Source: Nocardioides houyundeii (GTDB lineage Bacteria > Actinomycetota > Actinomycetes > Propionibacteriales > Nocardioidaceae). From it: 64,000 nucleotides of DNA. The first letter of the stretch is position 1; each line of letters begins with the position of its first letter. The stretch is taken from the NCBI RefSeq assembly GCF_002865585.1, contig NZ_CP025581.1, positions 558,001-622,000 of the forward strand. Reading direction: 5' to 3'. Below are positions 28,863 to 37,544 of this stretch, piece by piece. The translations under genes and the position numbers were made by a program. The notes beneath the pieces are model-generated. The model was not told the DNA's origin. It did no database searches and saw nothing but the letters and a program-made list of their open reading frames with translations.

Positions 28863-29327
28863 TCAGTCGAGCAGCACCAGCGACATCTTTCGCGCGACAC
28901 AGGCCGGCCGCTCGCTGCCCTCGAGGTCGACGGTGAAGTCGATCGGGACCAGCAGGGAGCCGTTCCGGGAGACCACCTCGGCGACCGTGCAGCGCAGCCG
29001 CACCCGGGAGCCGACCGGCACCGGGGCCGGGAAGCGGACCTTGTCCAGGCCGTAGTTGAGCCGGGCGGTGCCGAGGTCGAAGCGGTAGAGGTCCTCGGCC
29101 AGGGACGAGATCAGCGACAGCGTGAGGTAGCCGTGCGCGATGGTGCGGCCGTAGGGGCCGGTGGCTGCGCGCTCGGCGTCCACGTGGATCCACTGGTGGT
29201 CGCCGGTGGCTCGCGCGAAGGTGTCGATCCGCTCCTGGTCCACGCTCAGCCACGGCCCGGGGCCGAGCTCGACGCCGACCAGGGCCTCGAGCTCGGCGGG
29301 GGTGGAGACGACGGCGGGAAGGATCAT
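28863..29327 (-). CDS. MaoC-like (R)-specific enoyl-CoA hydratase
   Basis: A 154-residue hot-dog fold protein with the hydratase-2 motif [15 protein letters not shown] (Asp and His catalytic pair) and [17 protein letters not shown]. It should hydrate or dehydrate a trans-2-enoyl-CoA. It starts inside the last bases of the thiolase gene (ATGA) and is the last gene of the minus-strand block starting at 35091. It is a separate, single-domain partner to the longer Meh-like hydratase upstream. Confidence 0.92.
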   Translation of the reverse strand: MILPAVVSTPAELEALVGVELGPGPWLSVDQERIDTFARATGDHQWIHVDAERAATGPYGRTIAHGYLTLSLISSLAEDLYRFDLGTARLNYGLDKVRFPAPVPVGSRVRLRCTVAEVVSRNGSLLVPIDFTVDLEGSERPACVARKMSLVLLD

Positions 29328-30534
29328 GCCTCGACCCGCTCGACGATGGCGGCCAGGCCCTGACCGCCGCCGATGCACAGGGTGGCCAGGCCGTAGCGGC
29401 CGCCGGTGCGGCTCAGCTGGCGGGCCAGGGTGCCGACCAGGCGGGCCCCGGTGGCGCCGACCGGGTGACCCAGGGAGATGCCGGACCCGTGCACGTTGAC
29501 CCGCTCCATGTCCGAGGTGGTCAGACCCCAGTGGCGGGTCACGGCGAGGGCCTGGGCGGCGAAGGCCTCGTTCAGCTCGATCAGGTCCATGTCGGCCAGC
29601 GTGAGGCCGGCCTTCTCCAGCGCCAGCGCGGTGGCCGGCACCGGGCCCATGCCCATCGTCCGCGGCGGCAGGCCCGCCACCGCCCAGGAGACGACGCGCA
29701 CCAACGGCCGCAGCCCCAGCTCGGCGGCCTTCTCCGGGGAGGTGACCACGCACAGCGCGGCGGCGTCGTTCTGGCCGCTGGCGTTGCCGGCGGTCACGGT
29801 GGCGTCGTCGAGCTGGCGGCCCATGATCGGGCGCAGCGCCGAGAGCTTCTCCAGGGTGGCGTCGGCGCGGGGGTGCTCGTCGGTGTCCACCACGGTGTCC
29901 CCGCGGCGCGAGGGCACCGTGACCGGCACGATCTCCTCGGCGAAGGCGCCGGAGGCCTGGGCGGCGACCGCGCGGCGGTGCGACTCCAGCGCCAGCAGGT
30001 CCTGGTCCTCCCGGGAGATGCCGTGCTCGCGGCGCACGTTCTCCGCGGTCTCGATCATCCCTCCGGGGACCGGGTGATTGACCCCACCGGCGGTGGTGCG
30101 CGCCCGCGCGAGGGCGTCGTGCATCGTCATGCCCTGGCGAGCGGCGCCCCAGCGCGCGTCGGTGGTGTAGAACGGCACGTTGGTCATCGACTCCGCGCCT
30201 CCGGCGACCACCAGGGAGGCGGCTCCGGTCTGCACCATCATCGCGGCGTTGAGCACGGCCTGCAGACCCGAGCCGCAGCGTCGGTCGATCTGCTGGCCGG
30301 GCACCTCCACGGGGAGGCCGGCGTCGAGGGCGACCACGCGGCCGATGGCGGGCGCCTCGCTGTTGGGGTTGCAGTGCCCCAGGATCACGTCGTCGATGGA
30401 CTCTGGGGCAGGCCGCGGGCGACCAGCTCACGCAGCACCGCGGCACCGAGATCGACGGCGGTCAGCGGCTTGAACACGCCGCCGTACCCCCCGATCGGGG
30501 TGCGCAGGGGTTCGCAGATGACGGCGTCGGTCAT
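29324..30534 (-). pseudogene. Acetyl-CoA acyltransferase (thiolase), split by a frameshift
   Basis: The frame from the ATG at 30534 (AAGGAGAG upstream) reads a thiolase N-terminus ([27 protein letters not shown]) and ends at RGLPQ. The rest continues in another frame: [27 protein letters not shown] with the acyl-accepting Cys, [28 protein letters not shown] and CIGGGQG with the second Cys. Adding one base at the run 30405-30408 (C on the coding strand) makes RGLPPESIDDV. Rebuilt, it is about 403 residues, normal size. It would cleave a 3-oxoacyl-CoA, releasing acetyl-CoA or propionyl-CoA. Real inactivation versus assembly error is undecided. Confidence 0.9.
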
Positions 30535-30553
30535 GACTCTCCTTGTGAAGGTG

Positions 30554-30606
30554 TGTGCAGATGTGCAGATGTGCAGGTGTCCTGACCCGTCTGGCGACGG
30601 GTCAGG
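30554..30606 (-). repeat. Intercistronic 8-bp tandem repeat plus perfect hairpin between meh-like gene and thiolase
   Basis: Three tandem copies of TGTGCAGA (the last ends G) occupy 30554-30577. An 11-bp perfect stem (30581-30591 with 30596-30606, loop TGGC) follows and overlaps the stop codon of the Meh-like gene. This is the only non-overlapping junction (67 bp) in an otherwise stop-start-overlapped operon. There is no T-tract on the transcript, so mRNA processing or partial attenuation is more likely than full termination. Confidence 0.6.
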
Positions 30607-31480
30607 CGCGGGCAGGTGGGGGATCCAGCTCCACGCGGGCGTGCACCCGCGGCTGGCCGTCTCCGGGGGAGACCACCTCGAGCACCGGGTGCCCCTCGTC
30701 GCGGCGCACCAGCTCGGCGGGGTCGCCGCAGAAGAGCGGCGCCGAGCCTCGGTGCCGCAGCACCGAGGGGAACGGGGCGCCGGCCCGACGGCCGACCTCG
30801 GCCAGGGCGGTGGCCATCAGCGGCCCGTGCACCACCAGCCCCGGGTAGCCCTCGGTCCTGGTCGCATAGGGCCAGTCGAGGTGGATGCGGTGCGGGTTCG
30901 AGGTCAGCGCGCTGAAGCGGGCCAGCAGGATGGGGTCGGTACGCAGCTGCCAGCTGGCGGCCGCACCGGCCTGCTCGGGGGCCGGCGCGAGCAGCGCCCC
31001 CACGCCGGGTGCCGGTGCCGGCTCGACGGCGACGTCCCCGGTCTCCCGGGCCTCGGTGTAGACGATGTTCTGCACCTCCTCGACCAGGAGCCTGCCGTCG
31101 TCGGCGTGCACCCGGATGGTGAGGTCCACCAGGGCGAGCCGACCGGAGCGGCCCTCGCGATGTCGCGGCTGGGAGGCGCTGGAGACCATGGTGACCCGGC
31201 TCCCGATCGGCACCGGGGCGCGGAACCGGACGGTACCGCCGCCGAACATCCGCCGGGGCAGGTCGACCTCCGGCATGATCCCGGTGCCGCGGCGCGGGTG
31301 CCCGTCGGGCCCCAGCGACTCCGGGTCGGGCCACCGGGAGAGGGCGACCCAGTGCCACAGGGCGGGCAGCGGGGCGCCGGCACGTACGTCGACGTCGTGT
31401 GACCCCAGCAGCCCGGCCAGGGCCTCGACCGCCACCGGGTCGACGACCCGGGTGACGGTCTCGGTCCGCGGCTGAATCAC
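30602..31480 (-). CDS. Mesaconyl-C4-CoA hydratase-like (Meh/HTD2 family) double hot-dog protein
   Basis: A 292-residue protein with an N-terminal FAS1-like dehydratase half and a C-terminal MaoC-like half. Key segments match 3-methylfumaryl-CoA (mesaconyl-C4-CoA) hydratases: [43 protein letters not shown], and [18 protein letters not shown] with the His/Asp pair. Relatives interconvert mesaconyl-C4-CoA and (S)-citramalyl-CoA; other beta-methyl-enoyl substrates are possible. The GTG at 31480 overlaps the SDR stop (GTGA). The neighbouring CaiB and CitE-like genes are the expected partners for this step, which strengthens the call. Confidence 0.85.
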   Translation of the reverse strand: MIQPRTETVTRVVDPVAVEALAGLLGSHDVDVRAGAPLPALWHWVALSRWPDPESLGPDGHPRRGTGIMPEVDLPRRMFGGGTVRFRAPVPIGSRVTMVSSASQPRHREGRSGRLALVDLTIRVHADDGRLLVEEVQNIVYTEARETGDVAVEPAPAPGVGALLAPAPEQAGAAASWQLRTDPILLARFSALTSNPHRIHLDWPYATRTEGYPGLVVHGPLMATALAEVGRRAGAPFPSVLRHRGSAPLFCGDPAELVRRDEGHPVLEVVSPGDGQPRVHARVELDPPPARA

Positions 31481-32217
31481 ATGAACCGCCCGCCGGTGAC
31501 CTCTGCCACCGTGCCGGTCATGTAGGAGGACAGGTGCGAGGCGTAGAAGAGCGCCACGCCGGCGACCTCGTCGGGCTCGCCCGGGCGCTGCATCGGGATC
31601 TCGGACATCTTCTGGTCCCAGGCCTTCTGCGGCATCGCCTCGGTCATCGCCGAGCGGACCAGGCCGGGCTGGATCGCGTTGACCCGGACGCCGTGGTGGG
31701 CCATCTCCTTGGCAGCTGCCTTGGTCATGCCGACGATGCCCGCCTTGGCGGCGGAGTAGTTGGTCTGGCCGACCATGCCGACCTTGCCGGAGAGCGAGGA
31801 GATGTTCACGATCGCGCCGGACTTCTGCTCGCGCATCCGCGCCGCGGCGAGCCGGGTGCCGTTCCAGGTGCCCTTGAGGTGGACCGAGATGACGAGGTCG
31901 AAGTCCTCCTCGGTCATGGTGCGCATGGTGGCGTCCCGGGTGATCCCGGCGTTGTTGACGAACACGTCGAGCGAGCCGAAGTCGGCGACAGCGGTGTCCA
32001 CCAGGCTCTGCACCTGCTCGGCGTCGACCACGTCGCAGCGCACGCCGCGGACCCGGTCCGCGCCGAGCTCGGTGGCCGCTGCTGCGGCTGCAGCCTCGTC
32101 GAGGTCGCCGATCACCACGTTGGCGCCGTGTGCGAGGTAGAGCCGGGCGATGGCCAGGCCGATGCCCTGGGCGCCTCCGGTGACGATGGCGGTCTTGCCG
32201 TTGAGGAGCGAGGTCAT
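31477..32217 (-). CDS. Short-chain dehydrogenase/reductase (FabG-like)
   Basis: A 246-residue classical SDR. The NAD(P)-binding [12 protein letters not shown], and catalytic Ser-Tyr-Lys (ISSLSGK...YSAAK) are all present. Asp40 in VVIGDLDEA at the end of strand 2 suggests NAD(H) preference. In the cluster it probably oxidises a 3-hydroxyacyl-CoA to the 3-oxoacyl-CoA for the thiolase. Its start overlaps the CitE-like stop by 4 bases and its stop overlaps the Meh-like start. Confidence 0.93.
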   Translation of the reverse strand: MTSLLNGKTAIVTGGAQGIGLAIARLYLAHGANVVIGDLDEAAAAAAATELGADRVRGVRCDVVDAEQVQSLVDTAVADFGSLDVFVNNAGITRDATMRTMTEEDFDLVISVHLKGTWNGTRLAAARMREQKSGAIVNISSLSGKVGMVGQTNYSAAKAGIVGMTKAAAKEMAHHGVRVNAIQPGLVRSAMTEAMPQKAWDQKMSEIPMQRPGEPDEVAGVALFYASHLSSYMTGTVAEVTGGRFM

Positions 32218-33095
32218 GATTCCCTTCCTGTCGGTTCATCTGTGGATTCAGCGGTGAGATCAGGGCGGGGTGCGGCGGCGTCGACCACTCGTAGCACGCG
32301 CAGCGCGCGCTCCACGACGGGTCGGTCCACCATCCGTCCGTCCAGGGTGGCCACGCCCTCGCCGGCAGCCTCGGCGGCCGCGGCCGCCTCCAGCACGGCG
32401 CGGGCCCAGGTCACGGTCGCCTCGTCGGGGGCGAACCCGCGCGTCGCCGCGACCACCTGGCGCGGGTGGATGCAGAGCTTGCCGCCCATGCCGAGCTGCT
32501 GGGCCCGGTGGACGTCGCCGTCCAACCGCTCCTCGTCGGTGACGTCGGCGGTGACCCCGTCGACCGGAGCGGCGAGCCCGGCGGCGGCCGAGGCGAGCAC
32601 CAGGGTGCTGCGCGCCCAGAGCAGTGCCTCGTGGGCGTCCGGGTCGATGCCCAGCTCGGCGGCGAGGTCGAGGTGGCCGAACGCGAGCCGTACGACGGCC
32701 GGGTGGGCCGCCAGGCTCGGCGCGGCGAGCACTCCGGCGGCTGTCTCGACCAGGGCCACCACCGGACCGCAGCCGAGTGCGAGGCGGTCCAGCGCCTCCA
32801 CGTCCTGGGCCTTGGGCAGCATGATCGGGCAGCCGTGGCGGCGTACCAGCTCCAGGTCGGCGAGGTGGTCGGCGGTGCCGGCCGCGTTGATCCGGACCAT
32901 CAGGGGCAGACCCTCGCCAAGCAGCCGGTCCACGGCCTGGCGGGCCGTGGCCTTGGCCGCCGCGGGCACGGCGTCCTCGAGGTCGACGACCACCAGGTCC
33001 GCTCCGCTGGCCAGCGCCTTGGCCACCCGCTCGGGCTTGGTGCCCGGGACGAACAGCAGCGTGCGCGCCGTACCCGGGTCGGGCAGGGCGGTCAT
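32214..33095 (-). CDS. CitE-like CoA-ester lyase (citramalyl/malyl-CoA lyase family)
   Basis: A 293-residue TIM-barrel HpcH/HpaI-CitE family protein. The N-terminus [30 protein letters not shown], and the metal-binding [10 protein letters not shown] and [11 protein letters not shown] regions are typical. The family cleaves 3-hydroxy-3-methyl or 2-hydroxy dicarboxyl-CoA thioesters to acetyl- or propionyl-CoA plus pyruvate or glyoxylate. Beside a Meh-like hydratase, citramalyl-CoA lyase is the leading reading; L-malyl-CoA or beta-methylmalyl-CoA lyase remain possible. It shares one base with the CaiB stop (TGATG). Confidence 0.88.
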   Translation of the reverse strand: MTALPDPGTARTLLFVPGTKPERVAKALASGADLVVVDLEDAVPAAAKATARQAVDRLLGEGLPLMVRINAAGTADHLADLELVRRHGCPIMLPKAQDVEALDRLALGCGPVVALVETAAGVLAAPSLAAHPAVVRLAFGHLDLAAELGIDPDAHEALLWARSTLVLASAAAGLAAPVDGVTADVTDEERLDGDVHRAQQLGMGGKLCIHPRQVVAATRGFAPDEATVTWARAVLEAAAAAEAAGEGVATLDGRMVDRPVVERALRVLRVVDAAAPRPDLTAESTDEPTGRES

Positions 33096-34309
33096 CAGGC
33101 GGCGGGGTCGCAGGCGACCACCCGGTGGTCGTGGAGGCGGCCGATCTCCGCGCTGGAGAGTCCGAGCTCGGCGCTCAGCACGTCCTCGGTGTCGGCGCCC
33201 AGGCGGGGTGCCGGCACCGGGTCGACGAGCTGGGTGTCCCAGCGCAGCGGGTTGCTGGTGGCCAGCATCTGCCCGATGCCCGGCTGGTCCACGACCCGGG
33301 CCACGGAGTCCTGGTCGGCGCGCGCGGCGCTGGCCGCCTCGCCCATGGACCGGTACGGGCCCCACAGCACGCGGGCCCGGTCCAGCAGGGGCGTGAGCTC
33401 GTCCAGGGTGCGTGCTGCGAACCACGGGCGCAGGATCGAGGCGATGGTCTCGCGCAGCTCGTACCGCCTGGACTCCAGGCGCAGGTCGGTGTCCAGCGCG
33501 GTCTCCAGGGCGGTGAAGACGGGGGCGGTCGAGGTGACCTCGCACAGTGCCCGCCAGTGTCCCTCGGTGAGGGCCACGATCATCACGCGCTGGCCGTCGG
33601 CGGTGGCGAAGTCGGTGCCGAAGCTGCCGAAGACGTGGTTGCCGTGCGGCTGCCTGCTGCCGTTCTGCTCGGCCTCGGCCAGCCAGCCCACCGCGCCGAC
33701 GGCGGAGAGGGCGACGTCGGCCAGGGCGATGTCGATCTGCGATCCCTCGCCGGTCGTCTCGCGCCGGCTGACCGCGGCCAGCAGACCCAAGGCGGCGTTG
33801 GACCCGGTGAGCAGGTCCCAGGCGGGCAGCACGTGGTTGACGGGCTCGGGGGAGCTGACCGGCCCGGTCATGCTGGGCACCCCGACCGCGGCGTTGACGG
33901 TGTAGTCGACCGCGGGGCGGCCGTCGGGGAAGCCCAGCACGTGCACGGAGATGGCGTCGGGGCGCCGCGAGGTGAGGTCGTCGTGGGTGATCCGGTGACG
34001 ACCGACGAGGTTGTCCACCAGGATGCCGGCGCCCGGTCCGGGGCGGGTGCTCAGGGCGAGCACCAGCTCGCGGCCCTCGGGGGTGCGGTAGTCGAGCACG
34101 ACCGAGCGCTTGCCCTTGTTCAGGCTGGCCCAGTAGAGGCTCGCCCCGGTCTCGGCCAGCGGCCAGCGCAGGTGGTCGCTGCCGCCGCCCGGGAGGTCGA
34201 TGCGGGTCACCTCGGCTCCCATCTGGGCCAGGGCCATCCCGCAGGAGGGGCCGGCGATGAAGGTCGCGCACTCGACCACCTTGAGGTGGGCCAGGGGGGT
34301 GGTGCTCAT
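33095..34309 (-). CDS. CaiB/BaiF family (class III) CoA-transferase
   Basis: A 404-residue class III CoA-transferase. It has FIAGPSCGMALAQMGAEVTRI at the N-terminus (nucleotide-like CoA fold), NKGKRSVVLDYRTPEGRE, and the catalytic Asp165 in PAWDLLTGSNAALG. These enzymes move CoA between carboxylates, or within a molecule as in mesaconyl-C1-C4-CoA transferase. Placement directly upstream of CitE-like and Meh-like genes fits a transferase acting on mesaconate-type acids. The donor and acceptor are unknown. Start overlaps the enoyl-CoA hydratase stop (ATGA). Confidence 0.9.
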   Translation of the reverse strand: MSTTPLAHLKVVECATFIAGPSCGMALAQMGAEVTRIDLPGGGSDHLRWPLAETGASLYWASLNKGKRSVVLDYRTPEGRELVLALSTRPGPGAGILVDNLVGRHRITHDDLTSRRPDAISVHVLGFPDGRPAVDYTVNAAVGVPSMTGPVSSPEPVNHVLPAWDLLTGSNAALGLLAAVSRRETTGEGSQIDIALADVALSAVGAVGWLAEAEQNGSRQPHGNHVFGSFGTDFATADGQRVMIVALTEGHWRALCEVTSTAPVFTALETALDTDLRLESRRYELRETIASILRPWFAARTLDELTPLLDRARVLWGPYRSMGEAASAARADQDSVARVVDQPGIGQMLATSNPLRWDTQLVDPVPAPRLGADTEDVLSAELGLSSAEIGRLHDHRVVACDPAA

Positions 34310-35091
34310 GAGAAGTGGGGCTCCCGTCGTTCGAGGAAGGCCGTCTGGCCTTCGCGTGCATCTGGACCGTGGCCAGCCAGCGCCATCGCGGCGCGCTCGC
34401 CGCGCAGGAACTGGGCGAGCCCGGCGCGGTCGTGGTTGAGCAGCGACTTGGTGATCGCGTTGGACTGCTTGGGGCCGTTCGCCAGACGGGCCGCGAGCTC
34501 GAGCGCGCGGGCCGTCGCCTGACCCGAGGGCGACGTCTCGGTGATCAGACCAGCCTCCAGGGCGCCGGCGGCGCCGAGCCGCTCGCCCAGGTAGAGGTGG
34601 GCGGCGGCGCGCTGGTGCCCGAGGCGGCGCGGCAGGTGGAACCCGGTGCCGGCGTCGGCGGTCATCCCACGCGCCGCGAAGGGGGCCAGGAAATAGGCGT
34701 CCTCGGCGGCCACGACCAGGTCGCAGGCCAGGACGATGCCCCAGGAGGCGCCGATCGCGTAGCGCTCGACGGCGGCGATCACCAGCTGGTCCGCACCGAC
34801 CATGGAGTTGATCAGGTCGTGGATCTTGGCCAGTCGCGCGGCCGGCGCGAAGACGCCGGCGTCGGCGCCGGCCATGGAGGCGACGTCGCCGCCGGAGGAG
34901 AAGAACTCCTCCCCGCCGGTGAGCACGACGGCCGCGTCGCCCCGCTGCGCCGCCTCGGCGAAGCCGGCGCGCAGCAGGTCCACGGTGGCGGCGTCCAGCG
35001 CGTTGCGGCGGTGTGGCCGGTTCAGGCGCAGCGTGGTGACGCCGTCCTGCGACGTGCGCAGAACGAGCTCCTCATTTCGTTGGGACGTCAT
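34306..35091 (-). CDS. Enoyl-CoA hydratase/isomerase (crotonase family)
   Basis: A 261-residue crotonase. The oxyanion-hole segments are FFSSGGDVASM and AVERYAIGASWGIVLACDLVVA. The usual catalytic Glu pair of enoyl-CoA hydratase is not obvious (the second region reads FAARGMTADAGTGFHLPRRLG), so it may be an isomerase or hydrolase of the superfamily. It is the first gene of the seven-gene minus-strand block. There is no ribosome site before the ATG at 35091 and AT-rich promoter sequence abuts it, so the message may be leaderless. Confidence 0.9.
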   Translation of the reverse strand: MTSQRNEELVLRTSQDGVTTLRLNRPHRRNALDAATVDLLRAGFAEAAQRGDAAVVLTGGEEFFSSGGDVASMAGADAGVFAPAARLAKIHDLINSMVGADQLVIAAVERYAIGASWGIVLACDLVVAAEDAYFLAPFAARGMTADAGTGFHLPRRLGHQRAAAHLYLGERLGAAGALEAGLITETSPSGQATARALELAARLANGPKQSNAITKSLLNHDRAGLAQFLRGERAAMALAGHGPDAREGQTAFLERREPHFS

Positions 35092-35112
35092 AGTCTATAG
35101 AAAATAGAGTAT
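35092..35112 (-). promoter_or_regulatory. AT-rich promoter/operator abutting the minus-strand catabolic block
   Basis: TCTATAGAA (35094-35102) repeats the core of the palindrome at 18465-18480. It forms an imperfect inverted repeat with ATAGA at 35104-35108 (TCTAT...ATAGA). It begins 3 bp before the ATG at 35091. Such an AT-rich patch is rare in this window. It probably carries the -10 region and an operator for the cluster regulator. Confidence 0.6.
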
Positions 35113-35227
35113 GTAAGTCCGTCTGTCGAGAGGCATGCTCTTCTCGGCGCCGGACCGCACGGCTCCAGGACGCCGCCCGCCGGGCGGCTCGAGCGAGTGA
35201 TCGAGTGAGTGAACGAGGAGACGCGCA

Positions 35228-35662
35228 GTGACGAAGAAGATCGTGATCGGGGTCGACGGCAGCCAGACGGCCCACCTGGCGGCGCTGCGGGCCGGCGAGC
35301 TGGCGCTGTCGTTGGGCGCGGAGCTGCTGGTTGTCTGCGCCTTCGAGGGTCTCGAGGTCGAGCGGATCCGCCAGGGCAGCGAGGACCTGGTCATCTCCCA
35401 CGAGGACGACGCGCTCAACGCGGCGACCGAGGAGGCGCGCAAGATCCAGGCGGTGCACCAGGAGCTGGTGCTCCGGCCTCTCGCCGCCCACGGCAAGCCC
35501 GCCGCGGCGTTGGTCCGGGTCGCGCACGAGCAGGACGCCGAGGTGATCGTGGTCGGCAACAAGCGGGTCCAGGGTCTGGCCCGGGTGCTGGGGAGCGTGG
35601 CTCGCGACGTGGCGGCGCACGCCGGCTGTGACGTCTACGTCGCCCACACCCACGAGCGCTGA
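35228..35662 (+). CDS. Universal stress protein (UspA family)
   Basis: A 144-residue single Usp domain. It starts KKIVIGVDGS, typical of strand 1. The ATP-binding loop appears as VGNKRVQGLARVLGSVARDV, close to the G-2x-G-9x-G(S/T) pattern, so it may bind ATP. The GTG at 35228 follows GAGGAG by about 7 bases. It is divergent from the catabolic block, separated by 136 bp. Its role is unspecified stress protection. Confidence 0.93.
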   Translation: MTKKIVIGVDGSQTAHLAALRAGELALSLGAELLVVCAFEGLEVERIRQGSEDLVISHEDDALNAATEEARKIQAVHQELVLRPLAAHGKPAAALVRVAHEQDAEVIVVGNKRVQGLARVLGSVARDVAAHAGCDVYVAHTHER

Positions 35663-35670
35663 GCCCATGC

Positions 35671-35740
35671 CGGGGTGGCCGGTGGGCACGGTGCCGATGG
35701 GGTGGCCGGGGCGGCCGGGCGTGGCCGGCGGGTCGGCCGG
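35671..35740 (+). repeat. G-rich imperfect repeats of GTGGCCGG between usp and BKACE genes
   Basis: The 92-bp gap between 35663 and 35754 is almost entirely made of GTGGCCGG/GCGGCCGG variants with several GGG and GGGG runs on the plus strand. G-quadruplex or hairpin formation is possible. No clear -35 is visible in it. A TTAGAT (35751-35756) close to the next start may act as a -10. Confidence 0.5.
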
Positions 35741-35754
35741 ATCCGCCTGATTAG

Positions 35755-36609
35755 ATGGCGGGCATGCCCGGACCACTGCTGATCACGGTCGCGCCCACCG
35801 GCGCCGAGACCGCCAAGGCCGACTGCCCCCAGCTGCCCACCACGCTCGAGGAGCTGGTGACCACCGCGACCGAGTGCCAGGACGCGGGTGCCGCGATGAT
35901 CCACGTGCACGTGCGCGACGGCGAGCACCAGCCCACCCTGGACGGCGGACGGCTCCGGGAGACCGTGGCGGCGCTGCGGGAGAGCACGGACCTGGTGGTC
36001 CAGCTCTCCACCGGCGGCTCGGTCCACGACCCGTTGTCCGACCGGCTCAAGGTGCTCGACGCCGAGCCCGACTCCTGCAGCCTGACGATGGGCACCACCA
36101 ACTTCGGCGACGACGTCTTCCTCAACCCGTGGCCGTTCGTGTGCGAGCTCTACCAACTGGCGCAGGAGCGTGCGGTGGCCCCGGAGTTCGAGCTCTTCGA
36201 CCTCGGCCAGGTGCACGCGCTGAGCCGGCTGCTGGACCGCTACGGCCTGCCCGCGGGCGGCAAGGTGCACGTGGACCTGGTGATGGGCGTGCCCGGCGGG
36301 ATGAACGGCACCGCCGACGCGCTGGTGGCCGCGGTCCGCGACCTGCCCGAGGCGGTCACCTCCTGGTCCGCGACCGGCATCGGCCGCTCCACCTTGCCGG
36401 TGATGCTCGCCTCGCTCAGCAAGGGCGGTCACCTGCGCGTGGGCATGGAGGACGTGATCACGATCAGTCGCGGGGTCCCCGTGGAGTCCAACGCCCAGCT
36501 GGTACGGCGGGCCGTCGAGGCCGGCGCGCTCGCGCAGCGCACGCCGATGTCACCCGCGGCGGCGCGCGAGCTGCTCGGCGTACCGGCGCGGGCGGCCCGC
36601 ACCGCGTAG
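35755..36609 (+). CDS. Beta-keto acid cleavage enzyme (BKACE, DUF849)
   Basis: A 284-residue TIM-barrel BKACE. These Zn-dependent enzymes condense a beta-keto acid with acetyl-CoA to give acetoacetate and a new acyl-CoA. The metal motif MIHVHVRDGEHQP, the middle ELFDLGQVHAL and the C-terminal GHLRVGMEDVI are present. It may start at the ATG 35755 or at 35764, which lies 7 nt after TTAGAT and would be leaderless. It is next to, but not within, the catabolic cluster. A link to that pathway is possible because both handle short keto acids and CoA esters. Confidence 0.9.
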   Translation: MAGMPGPLLITVAPTGAETAKADCPQLPTTLEELVTTATECQDAGAAMIHVHVRDGEHQPTLDGGRLRETVAALRESTDLVVQLSTGGSVHDPLSDRLKVLDAEPDSCSLTMGTTNFGDDVFLNPWPFVCELYQLAQERAVAPEFELFDLGQVHALSRLLDRYGLPAGGKVHVDLVMGVPGGMNGTADALVAAVRDLPEAVTSWSATGIGRSTLPVMLASLSKGGHLRVGMEDVITISRGVPVESNAQLVRRAVEAGALAQRTPMSPAAARELLGVPARAARTA

Positions 36610-36659
36610 CCGGCACGTGCGGTTCGCCGGATCCGGCGACGACGAGCGCCGTGGGCCCC

Positions 36660-36671
36660 TAGCCTGCGGGG
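36660..36671 (+). promoter_or_regulatory. Leaderless promoter of the GT87-like gene
   Basis: TAGCCT (36660-36665) followed by six bases puts transcription start at the GTG start codon 36672. There is no ribosome site. The same TANNNT-N6/7-start layout recurs at csoR, pcs, the DUF3558-like gene, nitrobindin, mshD, the methyltransferase and the dipeptidase. Confidence 0.65.
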
Positions 36672-37544
36672 GTGACGGCACCGGAGGCGAGGATCTCTCT
36701 GCGGCGGCGGCTGCCGGGTGACGTGCTGCTGGTCCTCGGCTCCTGCCTGGCGCTGGTGGGGGTGCAGTGGGCCTGGCGCTACGGGCTCGGGTGGGACGCG
36801 CATGCCTACTACCTGGCCTGGGACGGGGGTCTGTACGACGCCACCCCGGGAGTGCAGGACGCCTACAACTACAGCCCCGCCTTCGCCCAGGCGGTCTGGC
36901 CGCTGGTCCAGCTGCCATGGCCCGTCTTCTGCGGCGTGGTGGTGGGTGCGGCGGCGGTGGGGGTCGGCTGGCTGCTCAGGGGGGCGCGACCTCTCGTCGC
37001 GCTCGGCCTGTGGCTGGTCTGCGTGCCGGAGATCCTGTCCGGCAACGTCTACTGGCTGCTGGCGGTGTGCGCCGTGCTGGGCGCCTCACGTGGCACGCCC
37101 TGGGTCTTCGTGGCGTTCACCAAGATCCTGCCCTGCCTGGGGCCGGTGTGGTTCCTCGCCCGGGGCGAGTGGCGGCGGGCGGCGTCGTTCCTCGCGGCCT
37201 CGGCGCTGGTGCTGGGAGCCTCCCTGCTCGCGGATCCGTCGCTGTGGCGAGACTGGCTCGGCTTCCTCACCGACAACGCCGGTGGTGCCGACGCCGCCAG
37301 CGGCTCGGTCGTTCCTCCGCTGTGGCTGCGTCTGCCGTGCGCTGTGCTGCTGACCGGGTACGCCGCCCGCCGCGACCGCCCCTGGCTCCTCCCGGTGGCG
37401 ATGCTGCTCGCCACCCCGGTGCTGGCCCAGGGCTCCTTCGCGCTGCTGGCCGCCATCCCGCGGCTGCGGGCCGCGGTCGTCGACGTCGGCGTCCCGGGAG
37501 CCGCCGGCCCGGCCGATCGGGAGTCGCTGGGCCGGCCTCAGTAG
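36672..37544 (+). CDS. Polytopic membrane protein, GT87-like mannosyltransferase family
   Basis: A 290-residue protein with about eight hydrophobic segments. The N-terminal loop WDAHAYYLAWDGGLYD...AYNYSPAFAQAVWPL resembles the conserved region of actinobacterial GT87/DUF2029 polyprenyl-phosphate mannose-dependent transferases. It is shorter than usual for that family (about 400 residues), so it may be a reduced member or a degenerate copy. Its end overlaps the convergent DsrE-like gene by 7 bp. Function is tentative. Confidence 0.7.
   Translation: MTAPEARISLRRRLPGDVLLVLGSCLALVGVQWAWRYGLGWDAHAYYLAWDGGLYDATPGVQDAYNYSPAFAQAVWPLVQLPWPVFCGVVVGAAAVGVGWLLRGARPLVALGLWLVCVPEILSGNVYWLLAVCAVLGASRGTPWVFVAFTKILPCLGPVWFLARGEWRRAASFLAASALVLGASLLADPSLWRDWLGFLTDNAGGADAASGSVVPPLWLRLPCAVLLTGYAARRDRPWLLPVAMLLATPVLAQGSFALLAAIPRLRAAVVDVGVPGAAGPADRESLGRPQ

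Noticed and set aside
30554..30577. Phase-variable coding repeat (three TGTGCAGA units)
   Set aside because: It lies between genes rather than in a coding frame and has only three units, so frame switching is unlikely.
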